Positions 19,955 to 29,500 of a DNA stretch of 64,000 bases are shown piece by piece. Every line of letters starts with the position of its first letter. Position 1 is the first letter of the stretch. The stretch is from NCBI RefSeq assembly GCF_036208045.1, contig NZ_CP121472.1:62001-126000 (forward strand). Reading direction: 5' to 3'. The stretch is from Thiorhodovibrio winogradskyi. Its GTDB lineage: Bacteria > Pseudomonadota > Gammaproteobacteria > Chromatiales > Chromatiaceae. Below the pieces are notes generated by a model. It saw nothing but the letters and a program-made list of their open reading frames with translations. It did no database searches and was not told the origin of the DNA. The translations under genes were made by a program, and so were the position numbers.

Positions 19955-20251
19955 ATGCTAACCACGGTTGAAGGCATTTATCATCACGGCACCATCAACT
20001 TACAGGAACCGCTGGCCAACCTGAATCACGCACGGGTTCTGGTCACCGTGCTGCCGGACGGACCGGGTGAAAGTGCTCCCATCAAAATGCCAATCAAGAG
20101 CCTGAGGGATATGACAGTCGCGGAGAGGGCAAGCTATCTGCATGAAATGCGAGCGCGTTGGCGCAACAGGCAAAGTTCAAGCGAGGAATTCGCCGCGCGC
20201 AAACGTGAGGAAATCGCACTGGAAAACGGCCCGCTGGAGCAAAAAAGTTGA
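19955..20251 (+). CDS. Antitoxin of a VapBC-type pair (DUF104/AF2212-like)
   Basis: A 98-residue protein. The first 40 residues (TTVEGIYHHGTINLQEPLANL then ARVLVTVLP) follow the DUF104/AF2212 antitoxin pattern, a small beta-rich DNA-binding fold. The C-terminal half is helical and charged and would wrap the toxin. The ATG at 19955 has AGGAG 7 bases upstream; a TTG at 19922 would add 11 residues and is less likely. It overlaps the toxin gene by four bases. Confidence 0.75.
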   Translation: MLTTVEGIYHHGTINLQEPLANLNHARVLVTVLPDGPGESAPIKMPIKSLRDMTVAERASYLHEMRARWRNRQSSSEEFAARKREEIALENGPLEQKS

Positions 20252-20658
20252 CTGGTCGCGTCTACATCCTGGACGCCTGTGCAGTCATTGCCATGCAACA
20301 GCAGGAACCCGGCGCCGAGACGCTGCTGGAAATTTTAGTCGCGCCGGAAACACAGGCAAGAATTCATTCCATCAATCTTTGCGAAATCTACTACGATCTG
20401 CTGCGACGCGACCCTCTGGCTCAACTTGAAGCTCTGGTCGAAGAACTGGCGCATTGGGACGTTACCGTTGATCAGGCTTTGGGATTCCCTCTCTTGCGAC
20501 GAGCCGGAGAAATTAAAGCACGATGGTGTCGTATTTCGCTGGCCGATTGCATTGCCTTGAGCTTGGCAGAGCTTTGTGGTGGCGAATTACTGACAACCGA
20601 CCATCATGAATTGGACCCTCTGGCTGAAGCGGCCTACCCGATTCGCTTTATCCGATAG
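20248..20658 (+). CDS. vapC: PIN-domain ribonuclease toxin, VapC-like
   Basis: A 136-residue PIN-domain protein, a magnesium-dependent RNase. The four acidic residues of the active site are present: Asp9 (ILDACAVI), Glu46 (NLCEIYYD), Asp100 (SLADCIALSLA) and Asp118 (LLTTDHHEL). It starts at a TTG that overlaps the antitoxin stop (TTGA), the usual coupling of such pairs. The pair lies between xpaC and telA, where it looks like an insertion into an older operon. Confidence 0.85.
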   Translation: MTGRVYILDACAVIAMQQQEPGAETLLEILVAPETQARIHSINLCEIYYDLLRRDPLAQLEALVEELAHWDVTVDQALGFPLLRRAGEIKARWCRISLADCIALSLAELCGGELLTTDHHELDPLAEAAYPIRFIR

Positions 20659-20783
20659 GTTTATAGGAAGCAGCTGATTCAAAGTAAAGGGCAAGTATTC
20701 AATAAAAGTGCGGGCACGAATCCGAACTTGAAACGTTTTGACAAAAGCATTGAGCGCGCCCAACACAGCGCGGAGACCACATC

Positions 20784-21932
20784 ATGACTGAAGCGACCCA
20801 ACAACAGCTCACGACATCCCCGCCAGCCACGCACGAAGCGCCACCGGCGCCATCCCCGATACAGACCGCTCCAGCGCCCACCCCAGCATCCATTCCAGCA
20901 TCGGCCGACATCAAACACCTGCTCGCCGAACTCGACCTGAGCGACAGCCAATCCATCCTGCACTTCGGCGCCAAGGCCCAGCAACAGCTCACCCAGGTCT
21001 CCGAGCAGATGCTGGAGGGCGTGCGCACCAAGGACACAGGCCCCGCGGGGGATGCGCTCAACAACATGGTCGGGCAACTGCGCGGTTTCGATATCGAAGC
21101 GCTCGACCCCAACGCCAAGCGTGGCTTGATGGGCCGCCTGTTCGGCAAAACCAAACAGGTGCGCAAGTTTTTGCAGGAGTATGAAGAAGTGCGCGATCAG
21201 ATCGAGCGCATCAGCATGGAGCTTGATCGCCACAAGACGCGCCTGATGACCGATGTGGTCTCGCTCGACCGACTCTATGACGCCAATCTGGACTATTTTC
21301 GCGAGCTGGAGGCTTATATCGCTGCCGGGGATGCCAAGCTGGCTGAGCTGGACACTGACACCATCCCGGCACTGGAAGCCGAGGCCAGTCAGAGCGAGGA
21401 CATGGTCAAGGCGCAAAATCTGCGCGATCTGCGTGGCGCGCGAGATGATCTTGAACGCCGGGTGCATGACCTGCGCCTGACCCGCCAGGTGACCATGCAG
21501 TCGCTACCGAGCATCCGCCTGGTGCAGGAAAACGACAAGGGGCTAATTAACAAAATCAACTCCACGCTGGTTAACACAGTACCGCTATGGCGCCAGCAAC
21601 TCGCCCAGGCGATTACTATTTTTCGCTCCGGACGCGCGGCCGAGACAGTCAAGGCCGCGACCGACTTGACCAATGAACTCCTGATGGCCAATGCCGAGAA
21701 CCTCAAGCAGGCCAATGCCCAGGCGCGCACGCAAATCGAGCGTGGAGTCTTTGATATCCAAACCGTCAAGGCGGCCAATCAGGCGCTCATCGCCACCATC
21801 GAGGAAAGTCTGAGCATTGCCGATGAGGGCCGCCGCGCGCGTGCCGCCGCCACTGTGGAACTCACCCAGCTTGAGACCAATCTGCGCCAGGCATTAAGCA
21901 AGGCCTCGGCCCCGGTCCGGCATGGCTCATAG
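20784..21932 (+). CDS. telA: TelA/toxic anion resistance family protein
   Basis: A 382-residue soluble, mostly helical protein of the toxic anion resistance (TelA) family. Residues 1-45 are a low-complexity Pro/Ala/Thr lead; the core contains LRGFDIEALDPNAKRGLMGRLFGKTKQV, VSLDRLYDANLDYFRELEAYI and the NELLMANAENLKQAN region. TelA proteins are linked to tellurite and to some antibiotics, but the biochemical role is not settled. Placed after xpaC with vapBC in between. Confidence 0.85.
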   Translation: MTEATQQQLTTSPPATHEAPPAPSPIQTAPAPTPASIPASADIKHLLAELDLSDSQSILHFGAKAQQQLTQVSEQMLEGVRTKDTGPAGDALNNMVGQLRGFDIEALDPNAKRGLMGRLFGKTKQVRKFLQEYEEVRDQIERISMELDRHKTRLMTDVVSLDRLYDANLDYFRELEAYIAAGDAKLAELDTDTIPALEAEASQSEDMVKAQNLRDLRGARDDLERRVHDLRLTRQVTMQSLPSIRLVQENDKGLINKINSTLVNTVPLWRQQLAQAITIFRSGRAAETVKAATDLTNELLMANAENLKQANAQARTQIERGVFDIQTVKAANQALIATIEESLSIADEGRRARAAATVELTQLETNLRQALSKASAPVRHGS

Positions 21933-22052
21933 GGTCATTCCCGCGACTGGTGCTGCGGGTACCGATCAGGAATACGACAGCCCCACGGCCACACGGGCGG
22001 ATGAGCCCGCCCTAGAGGGTGGCCGCCGGGGTATTGTGTTGATTAAATCGCG

Positions 22053-22838
22053 CTAAATGTCGTGCTTTTCATCCGCCAGACCAAAGCCCAGCAGCTCCAG
22101 CAACAAACCAGTGACAGCACCACCGACGGCACCGCCGAGTGATCCGGTTGGAATTTGCTCGAACAGACCTTTGAGGCTGCTGCCGGCATCCAGCTCCAGT
22201 CCAGCGGAGGTGGTGCCGACCATCAGCCAAACACCCACACCCACCACGCCGGCAATCCATGCCGCCACCAGTGGACCGCCCAGGCGCGTCCAGGGCCAAC
22301 CGGCAAACCCCCGCGTCATCCAGTGCTGGTTGAGCTGAAAGAGTGTGCCGACCAGCGCCACCACCCCGGCCACCACCACCATGTCGTCAATGGGTTTGGC
22401 ATAGAGTTGCAGCGCGATGACGATGGAAATGGCAAGACCAGCGCCGGCTCCAGCCAGTAGACCAGTCAAGGTGACCCCAAAGGCGCGCGCATTGGCCTCC
22501 GGACCGCGATTGAAAAACAGCCCGGCAATCAGACCGGCTCCGGCCGCGACCCCGGTGATGATCGCCAAATCGACTACCTGCAGGTAAAGCATGAGGTAGG
22601 CAATCGAGGCCAAGACACCGGCGGCGGCGCCCACCAGCGCGACGAACATGGCACTATAGAGTGCTGCCGTGGTCATGGCGGCGGCACAGGATCCGATCAG
22701 CAGGGGATACCAGCTCTCGAAACCAAGATCGCCCAGCATGTAGCGCATGGACACGAAAACAGCGCCAAACACCCCACCCGCAAGCCCCCAGATGAAGAGC
22801 ATCAGCACGGCCTGTGCCAGTTTTTTGAGTAAAGACAT
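22053..22838 (-). CDS. Polytopic membrane protein of unknown function
   Basis: A 261-residue protein made of about eight glycine/alanine-rich hydrophobic segments (for example AVLMLFIWGLAGGVFGAVFV and LGGAVGGAVTGLLLELLGF). The ATG at 22838 has GGAGG 7 bases upstream and is preferred over an upstream in-frame start at 22967, whose extra residues do not look like protein. The family is not recognised. It converges with telA, about 120 bases away, and may belong to the same envelope context, but that is a guess. Confidence 0.65.
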   Translation of the reverse strand: MSLLKKLAQAVLMLFIWGLAGGVFGAVFVSMRYMLGDLGFESWYPLLIGSCAAAMTTAALYSAMFVALVGAAAGVLASIAYLMLYLQVVDLAIITGVAAGAGLIAGLFFNRGPEANARAFGVTLTGLLAGAGAGLAISIVIALQLYAKPIDDMVVVAGVVALVGTLFQLNQHWMTRGFAGWPWTRLGGPLVAAWIAGVVGVGVWLMVGTTSAGLELDAGSSLKGLFEQIPTGSLGGAVGGAVTGLLLELLGFGLADEKHDI

Positions 22839-23182
22839 TATCCATCCTCCGGTATCTGCATGAGCCCGTCCCGGCGCCAGGGGCGCGCGGCGTGCATCCG
22901 CGGAAAAATCAACGCAACTTTGGTTCAGTCCGCGGTCCGGCTCCGGGGTATTATCCCGGTTTGGCACAGCCGCGCCTCCTTTGTTATTTGACGGGCGAGC
23001 TTCTCTTTCCCATCCGCGGGATCGACTCGAACAAGCCCGCCGTCAGTCATTCTAACCCGATGCCCGGAGCTTCCGGGAATGCAAATCGCGCCTCACGGAT
23101 AGCTGGCAACCTAACCTGGTATTGGCAGCTAAACGCGACCAGGCGTCAGTCCCATGTGTTGCACCCCACGGGTGGTCCCGGT
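22839..23182. other. Intergenic region, nothing recognised
   Basis: These 344 bases contain only short frames without start signals. No RNA gene or repeat was seen; the promoter of the membrane protein gene (22053-22838) must lie here. Confidence 0.4.
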
Positions 23183-23725
23183 TCAGTCAGGACGTGCCAG
23201 CCAAATCAGTGCCGCGTCCTCGCGTGCCTCTGGCCGATCAGCCGGTAGCATTACTTGCCCACCCAAGTCAGTGGTCCAAACCAGCACCGGCTGCCGCGCG
23301 GTCGACTCCTCCAGCGGCTTGCCAAGTCCCTCGCGCAGCGAGCGCTCGAGCATCTCGTGATAGACACGACGAAAGCCGAGTTGCAACATGCGTAGCTGCT
23401 CTCCAGCAAAGTAAAGCTGCGTGGAGCGCGCCGGCAAACCGTTAAAAGATGCGATCTTGGCCGCGCACAGCCTGTCCCCAATCGGCGTCTCCACTGCTTG
23501 GCATTGGAAGTCGACCTTAGGGAATTGCGCACGAATCACCGCCTCGGTCACTGCGGGAGAGAGCTTGTCATAGGCGATATTAAAGCTCGGATTGCCAAGA
23601 ATATGCAGCAGGAACAGATCGCTGCGGCGCTTGCCATCCTCGGTGAACATCAGCCAGGTGATGGGGCCGATCACTAGCGCCAGCGAGAGCAGCAACTTGT
23701 AGGAACGCGGGAGCTTTAATGTCAT
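23183..23725 (-). CDS. Hypothetical protein with N-terminal membrane anchor
   Basis: A 180-residue protein. Residues 8-27 (YKLLLSLALVIGPITWLMF) form one membrane helix, and the rest is predicted to face the periplasm. It has two cysteines (FQCQAV and RLCAAK) that could pair. No known family seen. It stands alone with non-coding DNA on both sides. Confidence 0.6.
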   Translation of the reverse strand: MTLKLPRSYKLLLSLALVIGPITWLMFTEDGKRRSDLFLLHILGNPSFNIAYDKLSPAVTEAVIRAQFPKVDFQCQAVETPIGDRLCAAKIASFNGLPARSTQLYFAGEQLRMLQLGFRRVYHEMLERSLREGLGKPLEESTARQPVLVWTTDLGGQVMLPADRPEAREDAALIWLARPD

Positions 23726-23951
23726 GCCTGAATTCTAGCGCGTATGGCAGAGAGTCGCAGCGGAAGATGCATGTGCCAAATGCAGCATAACGCAAAAGCG
23801 GGTGGAACTGCCCTCCTTGTTCCACTCTGGCTGTCCAGGATTATTATCACCTTCCAGATCACTTGTTTTCTCATATTACAAGGCATTCACTGCGCCCCCC
23901 ATGACACCCCAGAGCCACACGGAGCCACACGGAGCAACACAGCGATGGCCC

Positions 23952-25046
23952 CTAGCCCTGTTCAAGCAGGTTTCGCAGGTCGATAATGGCCGCGTTGGCA
24001 CGCGATATGTAAGACGCCATCACCAAAGAGTGGTTTGCCATGGGCCCAAAGCCGGTGCCATTGAGGATCAGCGGGCTCCAGACTGGCTTCTGGGTGTTCT
24101 CGAGTGCGCGGATAATCTGGCGCAAGGACACCTCGGCGGTCTTGCCCTCAAGGACCTGCTGGAAATCGATCTGTGCCGCCTTCAAAGTGTGCAAAAGGGC
24201 CCAGCAGTAGCCGCGCGACTCGAAGAAAATGTCGTCAATCTCCCACCAGGATGTTTTCACCAGGGATTCAGAGGGCGTGGGGGTCGACTTGGATGCGTTT
24301 GAATCACCGGCGAGATCCGTATCGTGGCGCATCTCCCCGGCGCTGGCCGCCAGTCGCAGCGCATAGCTACCAAGACGTTTCTCGACCACCGCCAGATAAG
24401 CGGCCAGATTGTCCGCGCGACTGTAGAATTGAGCGCTGCGCTCTTGGGTGTCAGCCAGGCGATCCAAGTAACGGGAGAGGTACTTAATACCTTCGCGATA
24501 GGCCGATTCGGTCGAGGGCAGAATCCAGGAGTTGGAGTTGAAATGGAACTGCGGCTCGCCGAGTTGCAGGTCTTTATCCTCGGTCGACTGGGTCTGCGAA
24601 CGGCTAAAATCATTGCGCAGTGCCCGCACCAGGTCGCGCAGTTCGGTCAGGGCGCCAAATTCCCAGTTCTTGATGTTGTCGAGATAGACCCCGGGCGGCA
24701 TCTTGTCATTGGTGATATAACCACCGGGCTTATCCAGTAATGTCTCGCCAATACCGATGGTGGTGGCTGTCATCACATAGCCGGGGACGAGTTTTACTTG
24801 ATCGCCGTCGGCTTTCATCAACGCGTGCTGCTCTACGTCGAACATTCCAGGGCTGCGCGACCAATAAATACCAGTCAGCACCATGAGCACAGCGCCGGTA
24901 AGTGTAAAGAGTCCAGCAGTCCACCACAGCCCTTTCTCCTTCCAGGTGCGTGGGTCGTAGAGTTTGACGACTTTCGCCGCGTTCTCTTTCAGGCGCAGTG
25001 CGTTTTTCGGCGCTGATGCGCCGGATGGGGAAGGTGGTTGTTGCAT
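23952..25046 (-). CDS. DUF2333 family membrane-anchored protein
   Basis: A 364-residue protein with a basic cytoplasmic lead (1-40), one membrane helix (LWWTAGLFTLTGAVLMVLTGIYW) directly followed by the IYWSRSPGMFDV segment typical of DUF2333, and a periplasmic helical domain. The sequences PGGYITNDKMPPGVYLDN and NWEFGALTELRDLVRALRNDFSRSQTQSTEDKDL are family landmarks. Function unknown. Divergent from the YhaO-like gene. Confidence 0.8.
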   Translation of the reverse strand: MQQPPSPSGASAPKNALRLKENAAKVVKLYDPRTWKEKGLWWTAGLFTLTGAVLMVLTGIYWSRSPGMFDVEQHALMKADGDQVKLVPGYVMTATTIGIGETLLDKPGGYITNDKMPPGVYLDNIKNWEFGALTELRDLVRALRNDFSRSQTQSTEDKDLQLGEPQFHFNSNSWILPSTESAYREGIKYLSRYLDRLADTQERSAQFYSRADNLAAYLAVVEKRLGSYALRLAASAGEMRHDTDLAGDSNASKSTPTPSESLVKTSWWEIDDIFFESRGYCWALLHTLKAAQIDFQQVLEGKTAEVSLRQIIRALENTQKPVWSPLILNGTGFGPMANHSLVMASYISRANAAIIDLRNLLEQG

Positions 25047-25196
25047 TCTTGTGGCTCCTGAGCCTGAGACTCGATAGGTTGTTGTATTAAAAGACGGTCA
25101 TTGTTAGATGTATGATTAGGGCCTCGTGAAATCACCGCCTGGCACTAGGCTCAACAGTGTCGTCTGAAATCCCGCGTGCAATATCAGTTTTAAGCC

Positions 25197-26549
25197 ATGC
25201 CCAACTTGCTTCATGCAGCCGATTTGCATCTCGACAGCCCCCAGACCGGTCTCGAAGCTTACGAAGGGGCGCCGGTGGATGAGATTCGCGGCGCCACCCG
25301 CCGCGCGCTTGAGCACCTGGTCGAGCTGGCGCTGGACGAAGCCGTGGATGCCCTCTTGCTGGCCGGCGACATTTACGATGGCGACTGGCGCGACTATAAC
25401 ACTGGACTCTTCTTCGCCGGCCAGATGACACGCCTCAAAGAGGCCAGGATTCCGGTCTTCATGGTGCAAGGCAATCATGACGCGGCCAGTCAAATCAGCC
25501 GCCAGTTGCGTCTGCCGGACAATGTGCACCTGTTCCCAAGCCGCCGGCCGGGCAGTATTCGGCTGGAATCCGCCGGACTGGCGCTTCACGGCCAGAGCTA
25601 CCCCAGCCGCCAGGTTGAGCAGAATCTCGCCCGCGGCTATCCGCCGGCCGAACCCGGCGCCTTTAACATCGGCTTGCTGCATACCTCGCTTGACGGCCGC
25701 CCGGGGCATGCCAGCTACGCCCCCTGCCGGCTCGATGACCTGCGCCGACTTGGCTACGATTATTGGGCACTTGGCCATGTGCACCAACGCGAAGTGGTGA
25801 GCCAAGATCCTTGGGTGGTTTTCCCCGGCAATCTTCAGGGCCGCCACGCGCGCGAAACTGGCGTCAAGGGCGCGACCCTGGTGCGCATCGACAAGGGCCA
25901 GGTGCAGGCAGTGGAACACCACCCGCTTGACGCCATGCGCTGGGCGCTGTGCGAAATCGCTGTTGATGACGGCATCAAGCGCGAGCAGCTTGAGGAGCGC
26001 ATCGCCAGCGCCCTGCGCACAGAGCTGGATGCCGCCGATGGCCGACTGCTGGCGATCCGCCTGCGCCTGCACGGCAGCACCCGAGAAGATGCCGAACTGC
26101 GCGCCCGTGCCGAGGAACTCCTCAACCAGTGCCGCTTGCTGGCACTCGACAGCGGCGGCCGCGGCATCTGGATCGAGAAACTGGTCATCGCCACCGAGCG
26201 CCCGCGTGTAATCGCCTCCGCCACCCATGTCAACACGCCCGATGAAGCCTCACCGAGCCCACCGAGCCCAATAAGTCCATCGAGCCCACTGGGCGAGGCC
26301 CTCGCCGATCCCGAGAGTCTGCTCAATGCGTCATTGGACGATCCGACCTCCCTCACCACCGCGCTGCTTGAAGAGGTCGCCGATCTTGAGCGCAAACTTC
26401 CGGCCAGTCTCACCAGCGAGAGCGATCCACTGGATCTCAGTCCGGCCAGCCTCACCCGTCAAGACGGCGACTTGCATCAGTGCCTGCGCGATGCCCATGC
26501 CCTGCTGCTTGAGCGCCTGGGCGACCCGCCCACAGCCAACCCGCGCTGA
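25197..26549 (+). CDS. SbcD/YhaO-like DNA repair exonuclease
   Basis: A 450-residue metallophosphoesterase. The two-metal motifs are present: ADLHLD (Asp9, His11), LLAGDIYDG, VQGNHD, LLHTSL and ALGHVHQRE. It is closest in layout to YhaO, the nuclease partner of the large SMC-like ATPase YhaN. The last 100 residues are a low-complexity Ser/Pro/Leu stretch and a predicted helix that may bind the partner. It ends 12 bases before the ATPase gene, so the two are almost surely cotranscribed and act together on DNA ends. Confidence 0.88.
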   Translation: MPNLLHAADLHLDSPQTGLEAYEGAPVDEIRGATRRALEHLVELALDEAVDALLLAGDIYDGDWRDYNTGLFFAGQMTRLKEARIPVFMVQGNHDAASQISRQLRLPDNVHLFPSRRPGSIRLESAGLALHGQSYPSRQVEQNLARGYPPAEPGAFNIGLLHTSLDGRPGHASYAPCRLDDLRRLGYDYWALGHVHQREVVSQDPWVVFPGNLQGRHARETGVKGATLVRIDKGQVQAVEHHPLDAMRWALCEIAVDDGIKREQLEERIASALRTELDAADGRLLAIRLRLHGSTREDAELRARAEELLNQCRLLALDSGGRGIWIEKLVIATERPRVIASATHVNTPDEASPSPPSPISPSSPLGEALADPESLLNASLDDPTSLTTALLEEVADLERKLPASLTSESDPLDLSPASLTRQDGDLHQCLRDAHALLLERLGDPPTANPR

Positions 26550-26561
26550 AACCAATCCCGC

Positions 26562-29500
26562 ATGCGCCTGCTCAACCTCCACCTGCAAGCCTTCGGTCCC
26601 TTTACCAACTGCTGGCTTGACCTGAGCGCTGGCCGCGAGGGCCTGCACATCATTCATGGCCCCAACGAGGCCGGCAAGAGCTCCGCGCTGCGCGCCCTGC
26701 ATGGCCTGCTATTTGGTATCCCCGAGCGCAGCCGGGATGATTTCCTTCACAGGTCGCGCGACCTGCGCATCGGTGCGCGCCTGTGCGCGCGCGACGGGCG
26801 TGAATGGGAGGGCTACCGCCGCAAGGGCCGCAAGAACACGCTACTCGGAGCGGACCAGGGCGCGGACACGACCACTCTGCCCGAGAATCAGCTTCACGCC
26901 ATGCTCGGCGGCATTGATGCCGAGACCTTCCGCCGCCTGTTTGGCATCGACCACCAAAGCCTGGTCAGCGGTGGCGAGGAGCTCCTCGCCGAACATGGCG
27001 CCGCGGCCGATGCGCTCTTCGGCGCCGGCATGGGTCGCCTGAATCTGCGCACTCTGGCCCAGCAGCTCGACAGCGAGGCCCATGACATCTTCCGCCCTCA
27101 GGCGACCAAGCCGCTGCTCAATCAGGAACTGGCCCACTGCCGCGAGCTTGAGCGCGCGCTCAAAACCCGTGCTCTCGGTGCGCGCGACTGGGCCGAGGCC
27201 GCGCAGCGCCTGACCGAGGCCGAGCAAGAACTTAACCAACTCACCGCGGAGATCTTGCGCGCCGAGACCCAGCGCAGCCAGCTTGAACGCGTGCGCCGCA
27301 CCCAACCCCTGCTGGCGCGCGTCGACGAGCTCAACCACCAGCTCACGGTCTTGGGCGATTGTCCCAACCTGCCCGAGGACTTCAGCCAGCGCCGTCAGCA
27401 GGCCGAACGCCAGCTGCAGGAAAGCGCGGCCCAGCGTGCGGCAATAGAAACCCGCCTGGCACGCCTGCGCCAGCAGAGCGCCGAGCTGTCGGTCGATGAT
27501 CGCCTGCTCATCGAGACCGATGCCATCGAGGCCCTGACTGAGGCCCTTGGCAGCTACCGCAAAGCCGCGCGCGACCGTCCCGGACTGGTCGCCCAGCGCG
27601 ACGCCGAGCGCGAGCAAGCGGCGCGTATCCTGACCCTGGCCCGTCCCGGCCTCTCCTTGGAGCAAGCCGACAGTCTGCGTCCGCTGCTTACCCGGCAGCG
27701 CGCCACCCAGCAGCTGGCCAGCGAGGGTGCGCGGCTCAAAACCGCCGCCACCCTCGCGCGGAAATCTCTGCGTGATCTCCAACAGCAACTCGCCCAACGT
27801 GAAGCCCACCTGGCTGAGTGCCCAACGCCGCCCCCCAGCGAAGCACTGGAAGAGGCCGTCAGCGCCGCCCGTCGCGCCGGAGACCTCGACCGCCAGATCG
27901 CCGAGCTGACAGCCGAAGCGGCCAATCTCCAACGCCAGGCCGAGCGCAGCCTGGCCGCCGCCGGTTATTGGCAGCAGGATCTGCTGACACTGTGTCAGGC
28001 CGTCCTGCCGAACGCGTCACAGATCCAGACGTTCATTGACCGCGAACAGGAGCTGACGCAGCAAGCCGGGCGCATTGCCGACGCCCTGGCCGACACCCGC
28101 GCCGAGCGGGCGCGCTCGAGCGAGCGCCTGCGCGCGCTGCGGCTGGGCGGGGAGATCCCCACCGAAGCGCAGCTCGCCGCGACACGCGCCCAGCGAGATG
28201 CCTTGTGGCAGCGTATCAAAACCTGGTGTTTCGGCGGCCCCCATGCGGCAGGAGATTACCTCGAAATCCCCGCCCATCAGATCCCTGGAGAAGCCGGCGA
28301 CAGCCCCCTGTCGCCGAACACCGAAGACAACAAGGCGCCCTTGTCCGAACGCTTCGAAACCAGCCAGAATACCGCTGACCGCATCGCCGACCGGCTCAGA
28401 CGCGAGGCGGCCAGCGTCCATGAACAGGCCGCCATCCAGGCGCGGCTGGAACAGACCCAGGCCCAGGAAGCCGACCTGGCACGCGCAGCCACCGCCCGCG
28501 ATGCCCAAGCCGAGGCTCTCAACCAGGAATGGCTAACACTCTGGAGCGCGCTCGACATCAAGCCTGGCACCCCCACCCGGATGCGCGACTGGCGCGCCCA
28601 GGTGCGCCCGCTGATCGAGCAGGCCGAGCAGCGCGAGAAACTGGCGCGACGCCTGCGTGGACTCGAACAAGAACGCGCCCGCCTGACCCTGGCGCTGACC
28701 CTGGCGCTAACACCAACGCCTGATGGCACATCTGAAGGCAATGACCGCGCCAGCGCGACCCTCATCAAGCCGCCTGGCAAACCCGTGGCTCCGGTTGAAC
28801 CCCGGGATCCGGGCGCTCCCACCAATACGAGCCAACCCCGCCTCGGCCCGCTGCTGCGACAGGCCGAGCGCGCCCTCGGCAAGCTGCAAGACCAGGCGCG
28901 CGACCATGCCCGCCTGAGCGACGCCTGCCAGGAACATCGCGCCCGCGCGCGACAACTGCAGGCCGAGAGCTGTGCCGCGGACCAAGACCTCGCTGACTGG
29001 CAAGAGCGCTGGCAGACCCTGCTCGCCGAGCTGAAATTGCCAGACGCGCGCGATGCCGAGGCGGTGGCCGAGGATTTCGAGCGCCTCGCCGGACTGTTCG
29101 CCGCCCTTGATCGACAGGCCGGGCTAGATGCGCGCATCCAAGCCATCGACGCCGATGCCAACGCCTTCACGCAGCACGCCCATGCCCTGCTCGCGCGTCT
29201 GACGCCCATTCCGCCCGCGGGCGAGGCGCAAACCCTCGCGGCCCTAGAACTCGAACCGGCCCTCGGCCAATTGCGCCAGCGTCTGGCCCGCGAACGCGAG
29301 GCGCGCAGCCGCCGCGACGAACTCAACAGTCAGCGCCAACAAGCCGAGCAAGATCTGGCTCAGGTCGAGGACTCCCAGGCCGGCGCGCGCGCCACATTGC
29401 AGAGCCTGTGCAAGATCGCCAAGTGTTCCAACGCCGAGGAACTGGCTGCGGTCGAAGCCCGCGCCCGTCAGCGGCAGGAATGCCAGTCAGCACTCACTGC

